DNA of 64,000 nt from Prorocentrum cordatum (lineage: Eukaryota; Sar; Dinophyceae; Prorocentrales; Prorocentraceae), in contig CAUYUJ010011492.1 of assembly GCA_963575745.1 (NCBI GenBank), positions 215,718 to 279,717 of the forward strand. The letters run 5' to 3'. The notes below the pieces were generated by a model, which did not search any database, was not told where the DNA came from, and worked only from the letters and a program-made list of their open reading frames with translations. Below, one piece after another: positions 19,598 through 28,912 of this stretch; the first letter of the stretch is position 1, and the number at the start of each line of letters is the position of its first letter. The translations under genes and the position numbers were made by a program.

Positions 19598-19730
19598 CAC
19601 CCGGACCAGACACTCGGCGTTTACTAAACGGCCCTGCGTGTTCACAGCCTCGCCATTGATTCATTCTTTGGGCGCGTTTACTAAACGACTTCGCGTGTCG
19701 GGGTATGGGTGTGGATTTCTTGCCTTCTAA
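19598..19730 (+). repeat. Dispersed repeat containing GCGTTTACTAAACG, copy 1
   Basis: Shares CACCCGGACC.GACA, GGCGTTTACTAAACGGCCCT, TGATTC.TTCTTTGGG.GCG and CTAAACG.CTTCGCGTGT with 46,132-46,280. The GTTTACTAAAC core is itself nearly palindromic and occurs twice per copy. Confidence 0.8.
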
Positions 19731-19906
19731 ACAATGACATAAAGATAAACTCGGAGGTCCGCGCGGATTTCTCGGATCGGCGCTGGAGACCCTTGGCGGC
19801 GCCTCCGGCGCCGCCTCTGGCGCGCTCCGCGCGCCAAGGAGGGGGGTCCCAGCGCGGATCCGAGAAATCCGCGCGGACCTCCGAGTTGTTATGTTTATGT
19901 CATTGC
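19731..19906. mobile_element. Near-palindromic element adjacent to the splice acceptor, copy 1
   Basis: The arms CAATGACATAAA.ATAA, CTCGGAGGTCCGCGCGGATT and TCTCGGATC.GCGCTGG are inverted at 19,840-19,905, giving a foldback of about 60 bp arms around GCGCC-rich sequence. The element ends 12 bp before the AG used as the acceptor of exon 2. A diverged copy is at 20,864-21,038. Confidence 0.75.
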
Positions 19907-19918
19907 TTGTTCCCTTAG

Positions 19919-20437
19919 GTGATCATCTACCATGTCACGTTGATGATGCTGTGGATCACCCCTCTCACCAACCGGATGCAGAGGATAGGCCTGGTCGCCG
20001 CCCAGGTGATGAACGCGTGGAATGCTCTGGACGTTTTCGTGGTCAGCATCTGCGCGGGCGTCCTGGAGATCCGCCAGCTCGCGCTCTTCATCATTGGGAC
20101 CAAGTGCGACGCGTTGGACGCGATAGTGGAACAGTTCCCCCCCATCGTCGCGCGCGTGCCTGGCGCGGTGGACGGCAGGGTCCACTGCTTCGACGTGCAG
20201 TCCGAGCTCAAGGAGGGCTTCTTTGTACTGCTCGCGGCCGTCCTTGTTTCCACCGTTGTCGGCCACTTGGTCTTGCACAGATGCTCTGTGGCCTTGGCCT
20301 GCGACGGCGAGGACCAGTGTACCCCGCCCACCATGGTCGAGGGAAGTTGTGTTGAAGATGATTTGGATGCTTCTTTCCGTATGGTATTTGACCGTGGTAG
20401 TTTGCAGGGGCCGCCGATTGTTGGCGGTGTTGCGTAG
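19919..20437 (+). CDS. PqiA-like membrane protein, final exon
   Basis: Starts after CCCTTAG and stops at TAG (20,435-20,437), 172 codons. VIIYHVTLMMLWITPLTNRM continues the second PqiA module begun in exon 1. MNAWNALDVFVVSICAG (about 20,009-20,060) is the counterpart of KWSMVDAFVM in module 1 and fits the W(S/N)xxDxFVV PqiA signature. A soluble loop and a last TM (FFVLLAAVLVSTVVGHLVLH, about 20,220-20,280) follow, then an acidic cytosolic or lumenal tail. The two-module layout is the same as in bacterial PqiA. The frame is intact, GC-rich and non-repetitive, unlike its surroundings. Confidence 0.75.
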   Translation: MIIYHVTLMMLWITPLTNRMQRIGLVAAQVMNAWNALDVFVVSICAGVLEIRQLALFIIGTKCDALDAIVEQFPPIVARVPGAVDGRVHCFDVQSELKEGFFVLLAAVLVSTVVGHLVLHRCSVALACDGEDQCTPPTMVEGSCVEDDLDASFRMVFDRGSLQGPPIVGGVA

Positions 20438-20607
20438 TTCTTCGCGCCGACAGTTTGCTTGAGCATGCTCCAGCTGGCTATCGCCTCCTTCCCTGTGATC
20501 GACCACAAGACTTCGATCGCGACGTGGTTGTTTCATCCCCGATTTAAACACGTTCCCACTCGCGATTCTAGTGTCTCCCTCTAAGGGGTGATGAGATAGG
20601 GGAGCAA
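20438..20607. other. Downstream (3' UTR) region of the PqiA-like gene
   Basis: Unique, non-repetitive sequence; no polyadenylation signal is assigned because dinoflagellates lack a clear AATAAA. Confidence 0.3.
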
Positions 20608-20720
20608 ACGATGACATAAGCATAAACTTAAGTCGGGCGTGTCCCTCTCCAGGAGGAAAATGCAAACATAGTACAAACATAGTCTGGGGACGATGTGTTT
20701 AAAGTATTGTTTGGCTATTT
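20608..20720. mobile_element. Left end of a TTAAGTCGGGC-family element joined to a palindromic-element tip
   Basis: ACGATGACATAAGCATAAAC (20,608-20,627) matches the outer tip of the palindromic element at 19,731. It runs directly into TTAAGTCGGGCGTGTCCCTC and then GTCTGGGGACGA. No right end is found downstream, so the copy is truncated or the partner is unrecognisable. Confidence 0.6.
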
Positions 20721-20863
20721 GGGGGCATTATTTGGGCATTGTTTCCGCCCATGACCGACCCGGCCAGGGCGGACAATGTGTAAATGTTGCATCGGTTGGG
20801 CGAACACTGTTAGAGATTAAAAAGTTCGTTTTGAGAACCAGTGTTTCTCTAACGTGTAGTGGG

Positions 20864-21038
20864 TTATGACAAAAGGCTCTCGGAGGTTCGCGCGGAGTCC
20901 TCGGAGCGGCGCTGGAGGCCTCCGGCGCCTCTGGCGCGGGGCCCCTTGGCGCGCCAGAGGCGCGCGGCGGAGTGGGGTGTCCAGTGCCGCTGCGAGGCAT
21001 CTGGGCGGGCCTCCGAGTTTGCCTGTCTATGCTATTTG
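20864..21038. mobile_element. Near-palindromic element, diverged copy 2
   Basis: TATGACA...CTCGGAGGTTCGCGCGG, AGTCCTCGGAGCGGCGCTGG, then a GCGCC-rich centre, then CAGTGCCGCTGCGAGG and GGCCTCCGAGTTTGCC as inverted counterpart. It has the same architecture as 19,731-19,906, with many substitutions in the right arm. Confidence 0.6.
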
Positions 21039-21057
21039 TTTGTCCTCCATATGAGAG

Positions 21058-21225
21058 GTGATTGGCCTATTTTCCACCACCACCACCACCATAAGTTGGA
21101 GGGGGGGAGGAGGACGAGGAGGAGGAGGAGGGGGAGGAGGAGGACGAAGAGGAGGAGGAGGAGGAGGAGGACCCCCTCCCCCTCCAACTGGTGGTGGTGG
21201 TGGTGGTGGGAAACAGGCCCATCAA
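21058..21225. mobile_element. Foldback element with about 50 bp arms and purine core
   Basis: The left arm GATTGGCCTATTTTCCACCA with the rest of the CCACCA run and AGTTGGAGGGGG is inverted in the right arm (21,172-21,225: CCCCCTCCAACTGGTGG...GGGAAACAGGCCCATC). A GGA/GGACGA purine tract fills the loop. Confidence 0.7.
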
Positions 21226-21540
21226 GAGGAGGAAGAGAATCGGAGGTTGATAGACCTCCTGCCCTGACGCGTCGATTAGCGAATGGGCCGTTTTCGGTTC
21301 GCGAGGGGGCGTCGCGGCCGTCGTTTTTTTGCGGGTCCAGGTCCGTCGGTTTCGGTCCTGGGCCGTTTCCGCTAAAGGGTGTTTTTTTTAGAGGGAGTTT
21401 TGTCCACCGCCGAGAGAACGGAGCGGGCGGGTTGGATGGAGAGGGAGGTGCGGTGGGAAGTGTGGAGGGAGGGGAGGGGAGGGGGGGCGGAACGAGGGGG
21501 AAGGCGGGGGTATGAGGCGGCGGGGGATGTTGACAGGGCT
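21226..21540. other. Unassigned interval
   Basis: GC-rich with T runs; ends in a G-rich purine stretch (21,430-21,515). No gene is recognised. Confidence 0.4.
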
Positions 21541-21639
21541 CAGTTCGATTCCTCCGCTTCGATTTGATTTGATTTCGATTGCTTCCGATTACGGTTCGAT
21601 TCGATTCAATTTCGGATTCCGATTTGGGCTCCGAATTTT
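21541..21639. repeat. Degenerate CGATT repeat, left part
   Basis: TTCGATT/TTCCGATT pentamer-like repeats resume at about 22,262-22,375 on the other side of the inserted element. Confidence 0.65.
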
Positions 21640-22250
21640 CCCTACCTAGGCTCTGCCTAGAGGGTTCTTACTCTCTTTCTTAAAGGGGCCGGGCAGTGGG
21701 GCTCGCCCCGGGCGGTTCCCCCAGCATCCACCCCGCGGTTCCCCCAGTTACGTCCCCTTAGCTTAGTGTTGCTTATCTCATCTTAGCTTAGCTTATGTCA
21801 TCTTAGCTTAGCCTAGCTTCATCTTAGCTCAGGTTTATATTAGCTTAGTTTACCTTCATCTTAGCTTCGCTGAGCTTTAACACAGCAGCTCACAGCATAG
21901 CATAGCATAACGTAGCATAGCATAGCGCAGCATAGCATATCATATCATAGCCCAGCATAGCATACCATAGCGCCGCATAGCATAGCATGGCATAGCATAG
22001 CACAGCACAGCACAGCGCAGCACAGCACAGCACATCACAGCGCAGCATAGCATAGCATGGCATTGCATAGCATAGCATAGCATAACATCACATAGCGATG
22101 CATAGCATAGCATAGCATAGCATAGCATAGCATAGCATATCATAACATAGCATAGCGCGCAGCATAGCATGGCATAGCATAGCATAGCATAGCACAGCAA
22201 CTAATGCTGCTTTCCGAGGGGCTCCAACTTCTAGGTAAGGTCGCACTGGG
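21640..22250. mobile_element. CCCTACCTAG element, copy 2, with GCATA array
   Basis: Starts CCCTACCTAGGCTCTGCCTA and ends CTAGGTAAGGTCGCACTG. The first about 150 bp and the last about 50 bp (TAATGCTGCTTTCC.AGGGG, CTCCAA) are about 90% identical to copy 1 at 7,907-8,612. The interior differs: after a short AGCTTAG stretch it becomes (GCATA)n with GCACA variants (about 21,880-22,200). It sits within a CGATT repeat. Confidence 0.75.
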
Positions 22251-23041
22251 GTAATTTGATCGAGGCCTAATTACTAGCTTGCCGATTTCCGCCGATTCGT
22301 CTTTTCCGATTCGGATACCGATTTCCGTTGATCCGATTAGGTTCGATCGTCGATCCGATTTATCGATGCGATTCTGGGAGCGCCTGTGTTGAGGCAGGGG
22401 TAGGGAATTAGTGGATGCGGAGGATGAGGAGGAGCTTGGCATCGCTCGGAGGTGAGCATTTTGTCCCGGCAAGGACCACCGAGTAGAGTATTGGATTGTC
22501 TTGTGGAACAAGAATCACGCGAAACCGAAAAGTACACAGGGAATGGACGTTCGAGCGATATCGAGGGAGGAGGCGAAGTTTGAGGTGTTGGTCGGACTCG
22601 GCATTGCAGTAGTCTGCGCGCCGTCTGGCAGAAGAAAGTTCACCCCGAGGCCCGAGGGGGGTTCAATTGTAGTAGCCGCCACACTCCCCAACGAAGGGAG
22701 ACCCAGCCGTCAGCCCCAGGCGGCTCAAGGTGCAGAAACAAGAGGGCGCAAGACGGCGCGAAGCGCTAGAGAGGAGGACTATTTGGGACTGTTTGACTAA
22801 GCACATGGTGGCATGCGTGGCAACCCCACCAGACAAGTGTCACATAGGACCTTCGGCGGACGAGAGAGAAAGCCAAGCAGAAGCTATCCGTGTGCAACGG
22901 CTGCGCACTCCCGCTGCCGAAAGACAGCACACCTTCACACATGAGCAGCAGCTGAGCCTCCTCCCGAGGGGCACTACTCCCTCGGGCGACCGCTCCCCCC
23001 CCACGCGCGCCACGGCAGAGGACCCCGACCATGGGAAGGAT
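22251..23041. other. CGATT repeat remnant and unassigned sequence
   Basis: CGATTCGGAT-type repeats to about 22,375; then unique sequence with no recognised gene. The 105-codon plus-strand frame at 22,730 is featureless. Confidence 0.4.
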
Positions 23042-23264
23042 GGGTGACGATCCACGCCCGGGCCCGGGCTCAGAGGAGGAGGAGGAGGAGGAGGAGGAGG
23101 AGGAAAGGGAGGAGTCGGAGGAGGAGGAGGAAAGGGAGGAGGCGGAGGAGGAGGAGGAGGAGGAAAGGGAGGAGGCGGAGGAGGAGGAGGAAAGGGAGGA
23201 GGAGGAGGAGGAGGAGGAGGAGGAGAAGGGACCCCGCCCACGCCACCCACGGGTGACGATCCAC
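23042..23264. repeat. GGA tract bracketed by a 14 bp direct repeat
   Basis: GGGTGACGATCCAC is present at 23,042-23,055 and 23,251-23,264. Between them are GCCCGGGCCCGGGC and about 150 bp of GGA/GGAAAGGGAGGA repeats. The Glu-rich frame is a repeat shadow. Confidence 0.75.
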
Positions 23265-23779
23265 CAGTAAACCTCCCGTATGGGGACCTCGACACCGCCC
23301 GAGCCCTGGCGGCGTACCAGGTGGACCACCGCAAAGGTGCCGCAGGCGAGACGTGACGCCGACGGTGGGCGGGCTCCAGTTTCCCAGGGTGCCGCGTGCG
23401 TTCCGCACCAGGCGAGAGATTGGATCAGGAGGAGGAGGCGGGAATCAGATGTCGTCTGCGGCAATTCCATCCCTCGCATTCGCCCCTGGGCGCCGCGCCC
23501 GGCCGCGCACGCCCTCCGGCGGGCCGGCTTCAGTGCGCCACCCGCGATCTGCGGCGCGCGTACCACGACAAAGCGAACAGCTGGGAGAGGGGTCGTCATC
23601 CACCTGTAGGTGAACATCCAGGAAACTACAGCCAGCAGCTGGTGAACTACAAGCCGGACATTTACGACATCGACTACGAAACCGACCCACTTAAGTGGAG
23701 AGTCGCTGGCAAGTATGCCGAGGCCATACACGCACAGAGGATTCCCAACATATGCACAGCTGGATCCTACGAGGACCAC
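23265..23779. other. Unassigned interval
   Basis: A plus-strand frame (23,396-24,049) covers this stretch but its first half is low-complexity Arg/Pro; KPDIYDIDYETDPLKWRVAG (about 23,652-23,711) looks more protein-like but is not recognised. Confidence 0.35.
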
Positions 23780-24330
23780 AGTTTGAGTTACTCCCAGGGC
23801 CCTTGGCACAGCAGCGAGGACCACCTGCGGAGCTGCTTGGCCAACAAGCTGCGCACCCGCCGCTGCGAGCGGGGCCAACGGCGGAGCTGCAAGGGCCGCC
23901 TGAGGAGCGACAAGCGCCAACACTTGAGCTACGAGAACAGCCAGCCAGATGACAATAATACGCCGAAGTACTTGAACGCGCTTGGCCTACGAGGCCCGGT
24001 GGCGCAGCTACGAGAGGCGCCGGCAGAGCTGCGAGGACCCGGGAGCTGAGCTACGAGGACCGGTGGCACAGCCACGAGAGCCGCCAGAGACAGCTCAGCT
24101 ACATGGGCCACCGGGTGAGCTACGTGGGCCACATCACGAGTTACGCGGGCCAAGGGCAAAACTACGAGAGACTCCCGCAGAGCTACCATGGCGACGAGCT
24201 GGACTGCAAGAGCGACGAGGGCGACCAACAGAGCTACGAGAACCACCCGCAAAACGAGGACAACAAGAACAAGACGAAGTTCTTGAACGCGCAACCCTAC
24301 GTCAAGGGGTGCCAGCCCGAGTAGTCGGGC
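23780..24330 (+). repeat. Degenerate GAGCTACGAGG(G)CCAC repeat, two blocks
   Basis: Multiple GAGCTACGAG / GAGTTAC motifs give SYE..., SYV..., SYA... in one plus frame. Two related blocks end alike: 23,940-23,985 (CCAGATGACAATAATACGCC then AAGTACTTGAACGCG) and 24,245-24,295 (AACGAGGACAACAAG then AAGTTCTTGAACGCG). This may be a decayed coding minisatellite; function unknown. Confidence 0.5.
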
Positions 24331-24405
24331 CTGAAGAACCAGAGGCGCCCGAATAGCCTCGCGGCTACTCTTGCCGCGTGGGATGCCACCACGGAGCGTT
24401 GGGCT

Positions 24406-24678
24406 TTGAGATCGGGACCGATGGCCATCAGCGTCAAGCGTACCAGCGTCGATCACAGCGGCAAGTGCCCCAAGAAGCGGCTCGCCGTCACGTGCCAAAC
24501 GAAGACCCGATCCGGCCAATGTCGTGACCCGCTGGAAAATGAATGCGCGTTCGAGCGCTTACACGACTTCACAGCCTCTGAAGGCCAGCCACGGGTTATT
24601 CAGTTTTTCTTCAACATGTTCAACGAAGAAGGTTTGTTCGACGTAGTCCACGGTCGCATGGAGCAGTGGTTACGGTGA
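24406..24678 (+). CDS. Unrecognised short ORF, possible exon
   Basis: A 90-codon frame. The second half (ECAFERLHDFTASEGQPRVI, then FFFNMFNEEGLFDVV) is amphipathic and non-repetitive, unlike its surroundings. TTACGGTGAGACC at its end could be a splice donor. No family is recognised and no partner exon is identified, so the call is speculative. Confidence 0.25.
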   Translation: MRSGPMAISVKRTSVDHSGKCPKKRLAVTCQTKTRSGQCRDPLENECAFERLHDFTASEGQPRVIQFFFNMFNEEGLFDVVHGRMEQWLR

Positions 24679-25152
24679 GACCAGCCTACCAGAAACTGCT
24701 GATAATGATGCTCCAGCACGCTACCCTTCTCCATTCCGACAGAATGTGCACCGCAGCGATACGGACAAGGGCATTTTATGCATGTGCCACGTCTACAACG
24801 CTACGGACAGGGTACTCCGTGTACGTCTACGGTCTACGGCGGGTACATCTGCTTCGGCTGAGCGGACCCGCCGCTCATCCCGCCCCCCTTCCTCGGGGGC
24901 CTCAGAACAGAGGATGGTTTGCAAGGCGGCCTCCCTCCCTTCAACTGCTCTTCGGAACCTACCGTGGTATCGTCGCGGTTTGGACCCCGCGCCGGCGCGT
25001 GGGGCAGCGCCGCGGCGGGACGGGGACGGTCGATGCCGTTGCGTAAGTAAGGCGGAAAGGGGTGACGCCCGTGCGCGCGAGCCGTGGACTAGAACATGCG
25101 ATCGCCGAGTCGAATTCACGCCTGCATAGCGGAGGAGATGGCGCGCGGTCGG
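24679..25152. other. Unassigned interval
   Basis: No repeat or gene is recognised; short frames on both strands only. Confidence 0.4.
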
Positions 25153-25442
25153 GCATACTTGGAAGCATTCCCCTTAAGATTCAGGTGAGAGTCCAGCTGT
25201 AGAATTCTGCTGTTCTCGCAGTCGCAGTCGTATTCGCAATGACAGTCGCAGGAGCAACGGCTTTACGACCCAATGGAATACTAAGGATTCCTAGGGATTC
25301 GTAAGGCATCCTTAGGCATCCTTAGGAATCCCTTGGGATCCTTAGGAATCCCTTGGAATCCCTTAGGGAGTCCTAAGGATTCCGAGGGAAGCCGAAGGAT
25401 TCCTAAGGATTCCTGCGGATGCTTAACTATGCCTACGGATTC
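25153..25442 (+). repeat. Composite satellite, copy 1, left part
   Basis: 25,153-25,330 is about 90% identical to 31,291-31,467: GGAAGCATTCCCCTT.AGAT, TTCAGGTGAGA.TCCA, TAGAATTCTGCTGTTCTCGC, then AGTCGCAGTCG repeats. It passes into the AGGATTCCTAAGG hexamer array (25,275-25,442). The remainder of copy 1 resumes at 29,851 after the LINE. Confidence 0.8.
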
Positions 25443-25628
25443 TTGATACGGATACGGATACCCCGAACGCGGTGCGGCCCCTGCGGGGGGCTGGGGAAAA
25501 GTGCGCCGTGGCGCGTGGGAGAGCGCCCGCCTTCCCGGTCCTCCTCCCATCCCTTCTTAAACCACCTTCTTAAACCACCTCCTTAAAAGAAACCACTATT
25601 CTTGAACCACCGTCTTGAAACCGCCTTA

Positions 25629-26318
25629 TTAATCGCGACCGTGTAGCTGACGGCGTGCGGTAAATGATAATGTGCGCTGCTTCCACCTGTCCCTGTTCTG
25701 GGCTTCGTCCTTCCAAAACAGCGAATTTTCTCGCAAATCGTCCTCCCAGCGGAACCAGCGTGTGCGCCACGGTCTCCGTGGCCTCCCTCCCGCCAAGCTT
25801 CGCGTGGCGCACCACTCAGCGTCGCGCCACTCCACTGCCCTTTTGCACCACCTGTCTGCCGGCATTCTCGCAATGTGCCCCGCCCATTGCCATTTTGTAG
25901 CTAAAAACGTGTGTACCCAAGATTGCACCCCGCATTTACTAGCAGCATCGCGCGCAACGTGCGTGGCGCGAATAATCCAAGAAACCCACTGCTCTTGAGG
26001 CCGGCGCTTGATGCCCACAATTCTTCGAAGCATATCGTTCTGAGTTGACTGCAGGCGTCTTTTCTCCTCCTCGGTAGGCAACCGCGATTCGCAACACCAG
26101 AGGACGCTTTTCGTTACGCAGGCATCGAACAGCCGAAGGCGCTTTCTCAACAGGCCGCGCCTTGGGTTCAGAAGCGGCCACAGCTGATGAAATTTTGCCC
26201 ACCCAGCCTTGATGCGCGAGGAGATCTCCTTGCTAGTGCGGCCAGCTAGGGTGAACTGCGTGCCGAGAATTTTAAAGCCGGTTGTAGCTGATACGACGGG
26301 AAATTCATGCCCATGCAC
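25629..26318 (-). pseudogene. LINE ORF2, thumb and C-terminal region
   Basis: GFKILGTQFTLAGRTSKEIS is the LG.x block of the RT, followed by a long helical connection with LLRKRLRLFDACVTKSVLWC and CESRLPTEEEKRRLQSTQND, typical of the RTE/Jockey-like C-terminal region. Then GHIARMPADRWCKRAVEWRD and RPRRPWRTRWFRWEDD, the 'W.gHv.R......~~..w' block common at LINE ORF2 ends. It is in a different frame from the RT palm. Confidence 0.75.
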
Positions 26319-26364
26319 TTCAAGATGTACTCGGTCATCGGCGCTGTTGTGCTGGATGAAACAC

Positions 26365-27290
26365 TTATCTACATTCAGCGACAGACCTCTCTCTTGCCAG
26401 CTCCGTCATCGCGTCTCCAATCATCTGCTGCAGCGCGTCTGCTGATCGCGCCACCAGAGTCGTGTCATCTGCAAACATCACGTGGCTCAGCCTTCTGCTT
26501 CCGTCCTCCTGCGAGCCGATGATCGTTCCCAAATTCATTGCGTCCCAGGCCTCGCGTAATTTCTGGAAGATGGTTCTTGTGGCACTGTTGAACAACAGTG
26601 GCGAGATCGGATCTCCCTGCCGGACTCCACGTTGAATTTCAAATTCTGCGCTCGTTGTGGATCCGTCCAGCTGGACATGCGCTTTGAGATTGCAATGCAG
26701 TTGCCTGAGCGTGCGAACCGTGGCTGGGTCCGCCCCTGCCTCCTCCAGCGCCTCGAACACAGCAGAGTGCAGCACCTTGTCGAACGCTTTTTCCAAATCT
26801 AGCGATGCCATCCAAACTTCCTCTCCCCACTCATCCGCCTTTTCTGCGACTGCCCGTAGAGTGTGTACCACGTCTGAACAACTGTAACCAGAACCCGGCC
26901 TGCTCGGGCTGGAGCTTCGATTCCAAAAGTGTCTTGACTCTGGCCACAAGCACTGTTGAAAACGCCTTATACATAACCGGTAAGATGCTGATGGGTCTGT
27001 AATTCTTAGGAAGCATCGCGTCGCTCTTCTTGTACAGGACGATGATTTTGCTGGTCAGCCACCCGTTTGGCAAGACGTCTGTCCCCTGAAGGATTCTTGT
27101 GAACAGATTAGCCATTACTTCCAATAGCTTCTGGTGCCCGGTTTGTAGCATCTCAGCGACCACACCATCCGCAGCGCATGTCTTTCCCTTCTTCATGCGC
27201 TTCAGGACGGCCTCCAACTCCTGCACTGTGATTGGCTCAGCAGCATCCCCCGGCATCATCTCGGCCCAGGTTGGGTGTTCCGGGCTCCGC
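26365..27290 (-). pseudogene. LINE ORF2, reverse transcriptase core, frameshifted
   Basis: Frame 1 (to 26,831): ITVQELEAVLKRMKKGKTCA then DGVVAEML (fingers), KNYRPISILPVMYKAFSTVL (motif 2) and LQPEQAGF. A frameshift near 26,930 leads to frame 2 (26,949-26,365): MASLDLEKAFDKV (motif A, residues 48-59), RGVRQGDPISPLLFNSA (motif B, 107-123), HVMFADDTTLVA (motif C, catalytic FADD at 159-162). All catalytic Asp residues are present; only frame breaks make it inactive. Confidence 0.85.
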
Positions 27291-27620
27291 AGCATACAGG
27301 TTCGTGTAAAACTCCGCGAAGACATTGGCAATCTCTTCTGGCGACGAACGGATTTCCCCGTCGACCCCTTTCGCTGCCACAATCTTCTTTCGTTTTGTCG
27401 GGCCCCCCAAGATCTTGCCTAGTTCCTTGGTGGCACCATTTCGCTGCAGTAACTGCTCTAGTCTGGTTCTCCTTCTCTCATCGCGGATAGCAGATAAGCA
27501 ACTCCGGATCTGTCTTGATAAGCGTTTGCGCTCCTCTGGAGTAGTGCTTTGCTTACGCATCTCAATCAAACCAAACCGCGAAGCTCTGTCTGTTTCTCCG
27601 TGGTCTGCTCTCTGGAGAGG
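27237..27620 (-). pseudogene. LINE ORF2, linker before the RT
   Basis: RFGLIEMRKQSTTPEERKRL, a basic helical stretch, and SSPEEIANVFAEFYTNLYAA, the conserved 'i...~f..~Y..L~' helix that precedes the RT fingers in APE-type LINEs. It is in a different frame from the endonuclease and from the RT. Confidence 0.65.
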
Positions 27621-28912
27621 GGCCGCACATCCAGGCCGGCGTCGCGAGCAGCTTCCACAATCGTTTTCTCCAAAACATCTAAAGATCTGGGAATAGTCAC
27701 TGCAAGATTGTGTGACAATGCGGCATGATATGCAGATGGAGCACTGGATTCGTCCAGTCTTGGTGTCCACCCTATCAAAGTTGCTGAATTCCTTGTTCGG
27801 TTCCTCTCTCTCGGGCGTTTGGCAGAATCTATCCGGAACTCTGCACACAGGCAACGGTGATCAGATGAAAATTCGACGCCGTCACATATGTTGAAATCTT
27901 TAAGAGCTGGCAACATGGGTTTGTCGCACAACACATAATCGATCTGTCTTCTTTCTCCAGTCTCCCACCTCTGGTGGGTCCACCGCAAGTGATCGCGTTT
28001 CTGCCTGTGTGTGTTGGAAGCTACCAGTCGATTCACATGCAGCCACTCTGCAAACAACTCCCCTCTTTGACATCTCTCTCCCAAGCCCCATTTGCCAATC
28101 ACTTTGGGGTCGTCCAACTCATGCTGTGCACCCAGAACAGCATTCGCATCAATACCAACGAAGACACATTTACGATGCGTGTAGTCTGCCCGCACATGGC
28201 CTTCAAGATCTTTTAAGCATGCTAAATATTTCTCTTCCTCGTCCGCGCTATGTGGACAATGTGATGCTATGAATCTGCAGCTTCTTCCATGCATGTGGAC
28301 GTCGAGGATCGTGGTGCGACCGCTCGGAGAGGAAAACTTTGGTTCGTTTCCCGCCCACCGGCCGTGCAGCAAAATCGATGTCCCTCTGTAGCAATCTCTG
28401 GCAGCAGCATTGTAGAACAAGTGCCCTCCTTGCAACTCGCTCAATGTATTTGTTGTCAGTTTGGGGCCCTCCTGCAACAACATCACAACCCAGTCATTGC
28501 ACTCAGCACGTAACATATACAACAAGTTGTCGATTGCATCGCCCCCCATGCCACAAGCATTCCACGACAATACTTTGATGACTCTATCCTCACCGTCCTC
28601 CGGCCCACCCCTGCTCTTCTCACATTCTCGCAGCTCCCCATTCTCACAAACGACGTCTTCAGCCTGTGGTCCCAAAGTGACAGAGTTGGCAGGTCCTCTA
28701 AAGCACGCTGGGACGTCGCCGTCCACGTGTTTGTAAGCACCGGTGCCGCCACCGCTTCGGCGAGGCATGATGGATTCAAAATTGAACTTCTGAATTGTAC
28801 TTGATCTTGTAATGGTACTGGGTGCGTTTGCCTCCGCACCCTTACTGTGGGAAGAGCCCTCGAAATATGCCGTGCCACTGGGCCGCGGTACCGAGGAGCT
28901 CCATTTTCCCAT
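27566..28912 (-). pseudogene. LINE ORF2, APE-type endonuclease
   Basis: A 448-codon frame; the protein probably starts at the internal Met at residue 50 (MPRRSGGG). Endonuclease/exonuclease/phosphatase motifs in order: VLSWNACG (residues 114-121, metal-binding Asn), MLLQE (145-149, catalytic Glu), FVGIDANAVLG (252-262, the GDxN-type Asp and Asn, here as GIDAN), WTHQRW...RRQIDYVL (311-329), FSSDHR (349-354, catalytic His). In LINEs this nicks the target DNA to prime reverse transcription. This domain is the best preserved part of the element. The frame ends at a frameshift near 27,590 and the linker to the RT continues at 27,854-27,237. Confidence 0.85.

Larger units (their letters stand above)
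10086..19918 (+). other. About 9.8 kb intron of the PqiA-like gene
   Basis: The exon 1 frame breaks into repeats after about 10,085, and the rest of the second PqiA module resumes in frame at 19,919 after TTGTTCCCTTAG. Aligning the two internal modules (GGAYPLAVLIAFFSG-VWPYVK with GGPDMFFIQWIFCI-VIIYHV) leaves no missing residues, so a single intron is inferred. It carries several mobile elements and minisatellites, listed individually. Exact ends are not determined at the 5' side. Confidence 0.6.

Noticed and set aside
18397-19659. 420-codon ORF as one intact protein
   Set aside because: Only the first about 120 codons match the retrotransposon; the rest is CAGCACGACCACC and GGA repeat translation.
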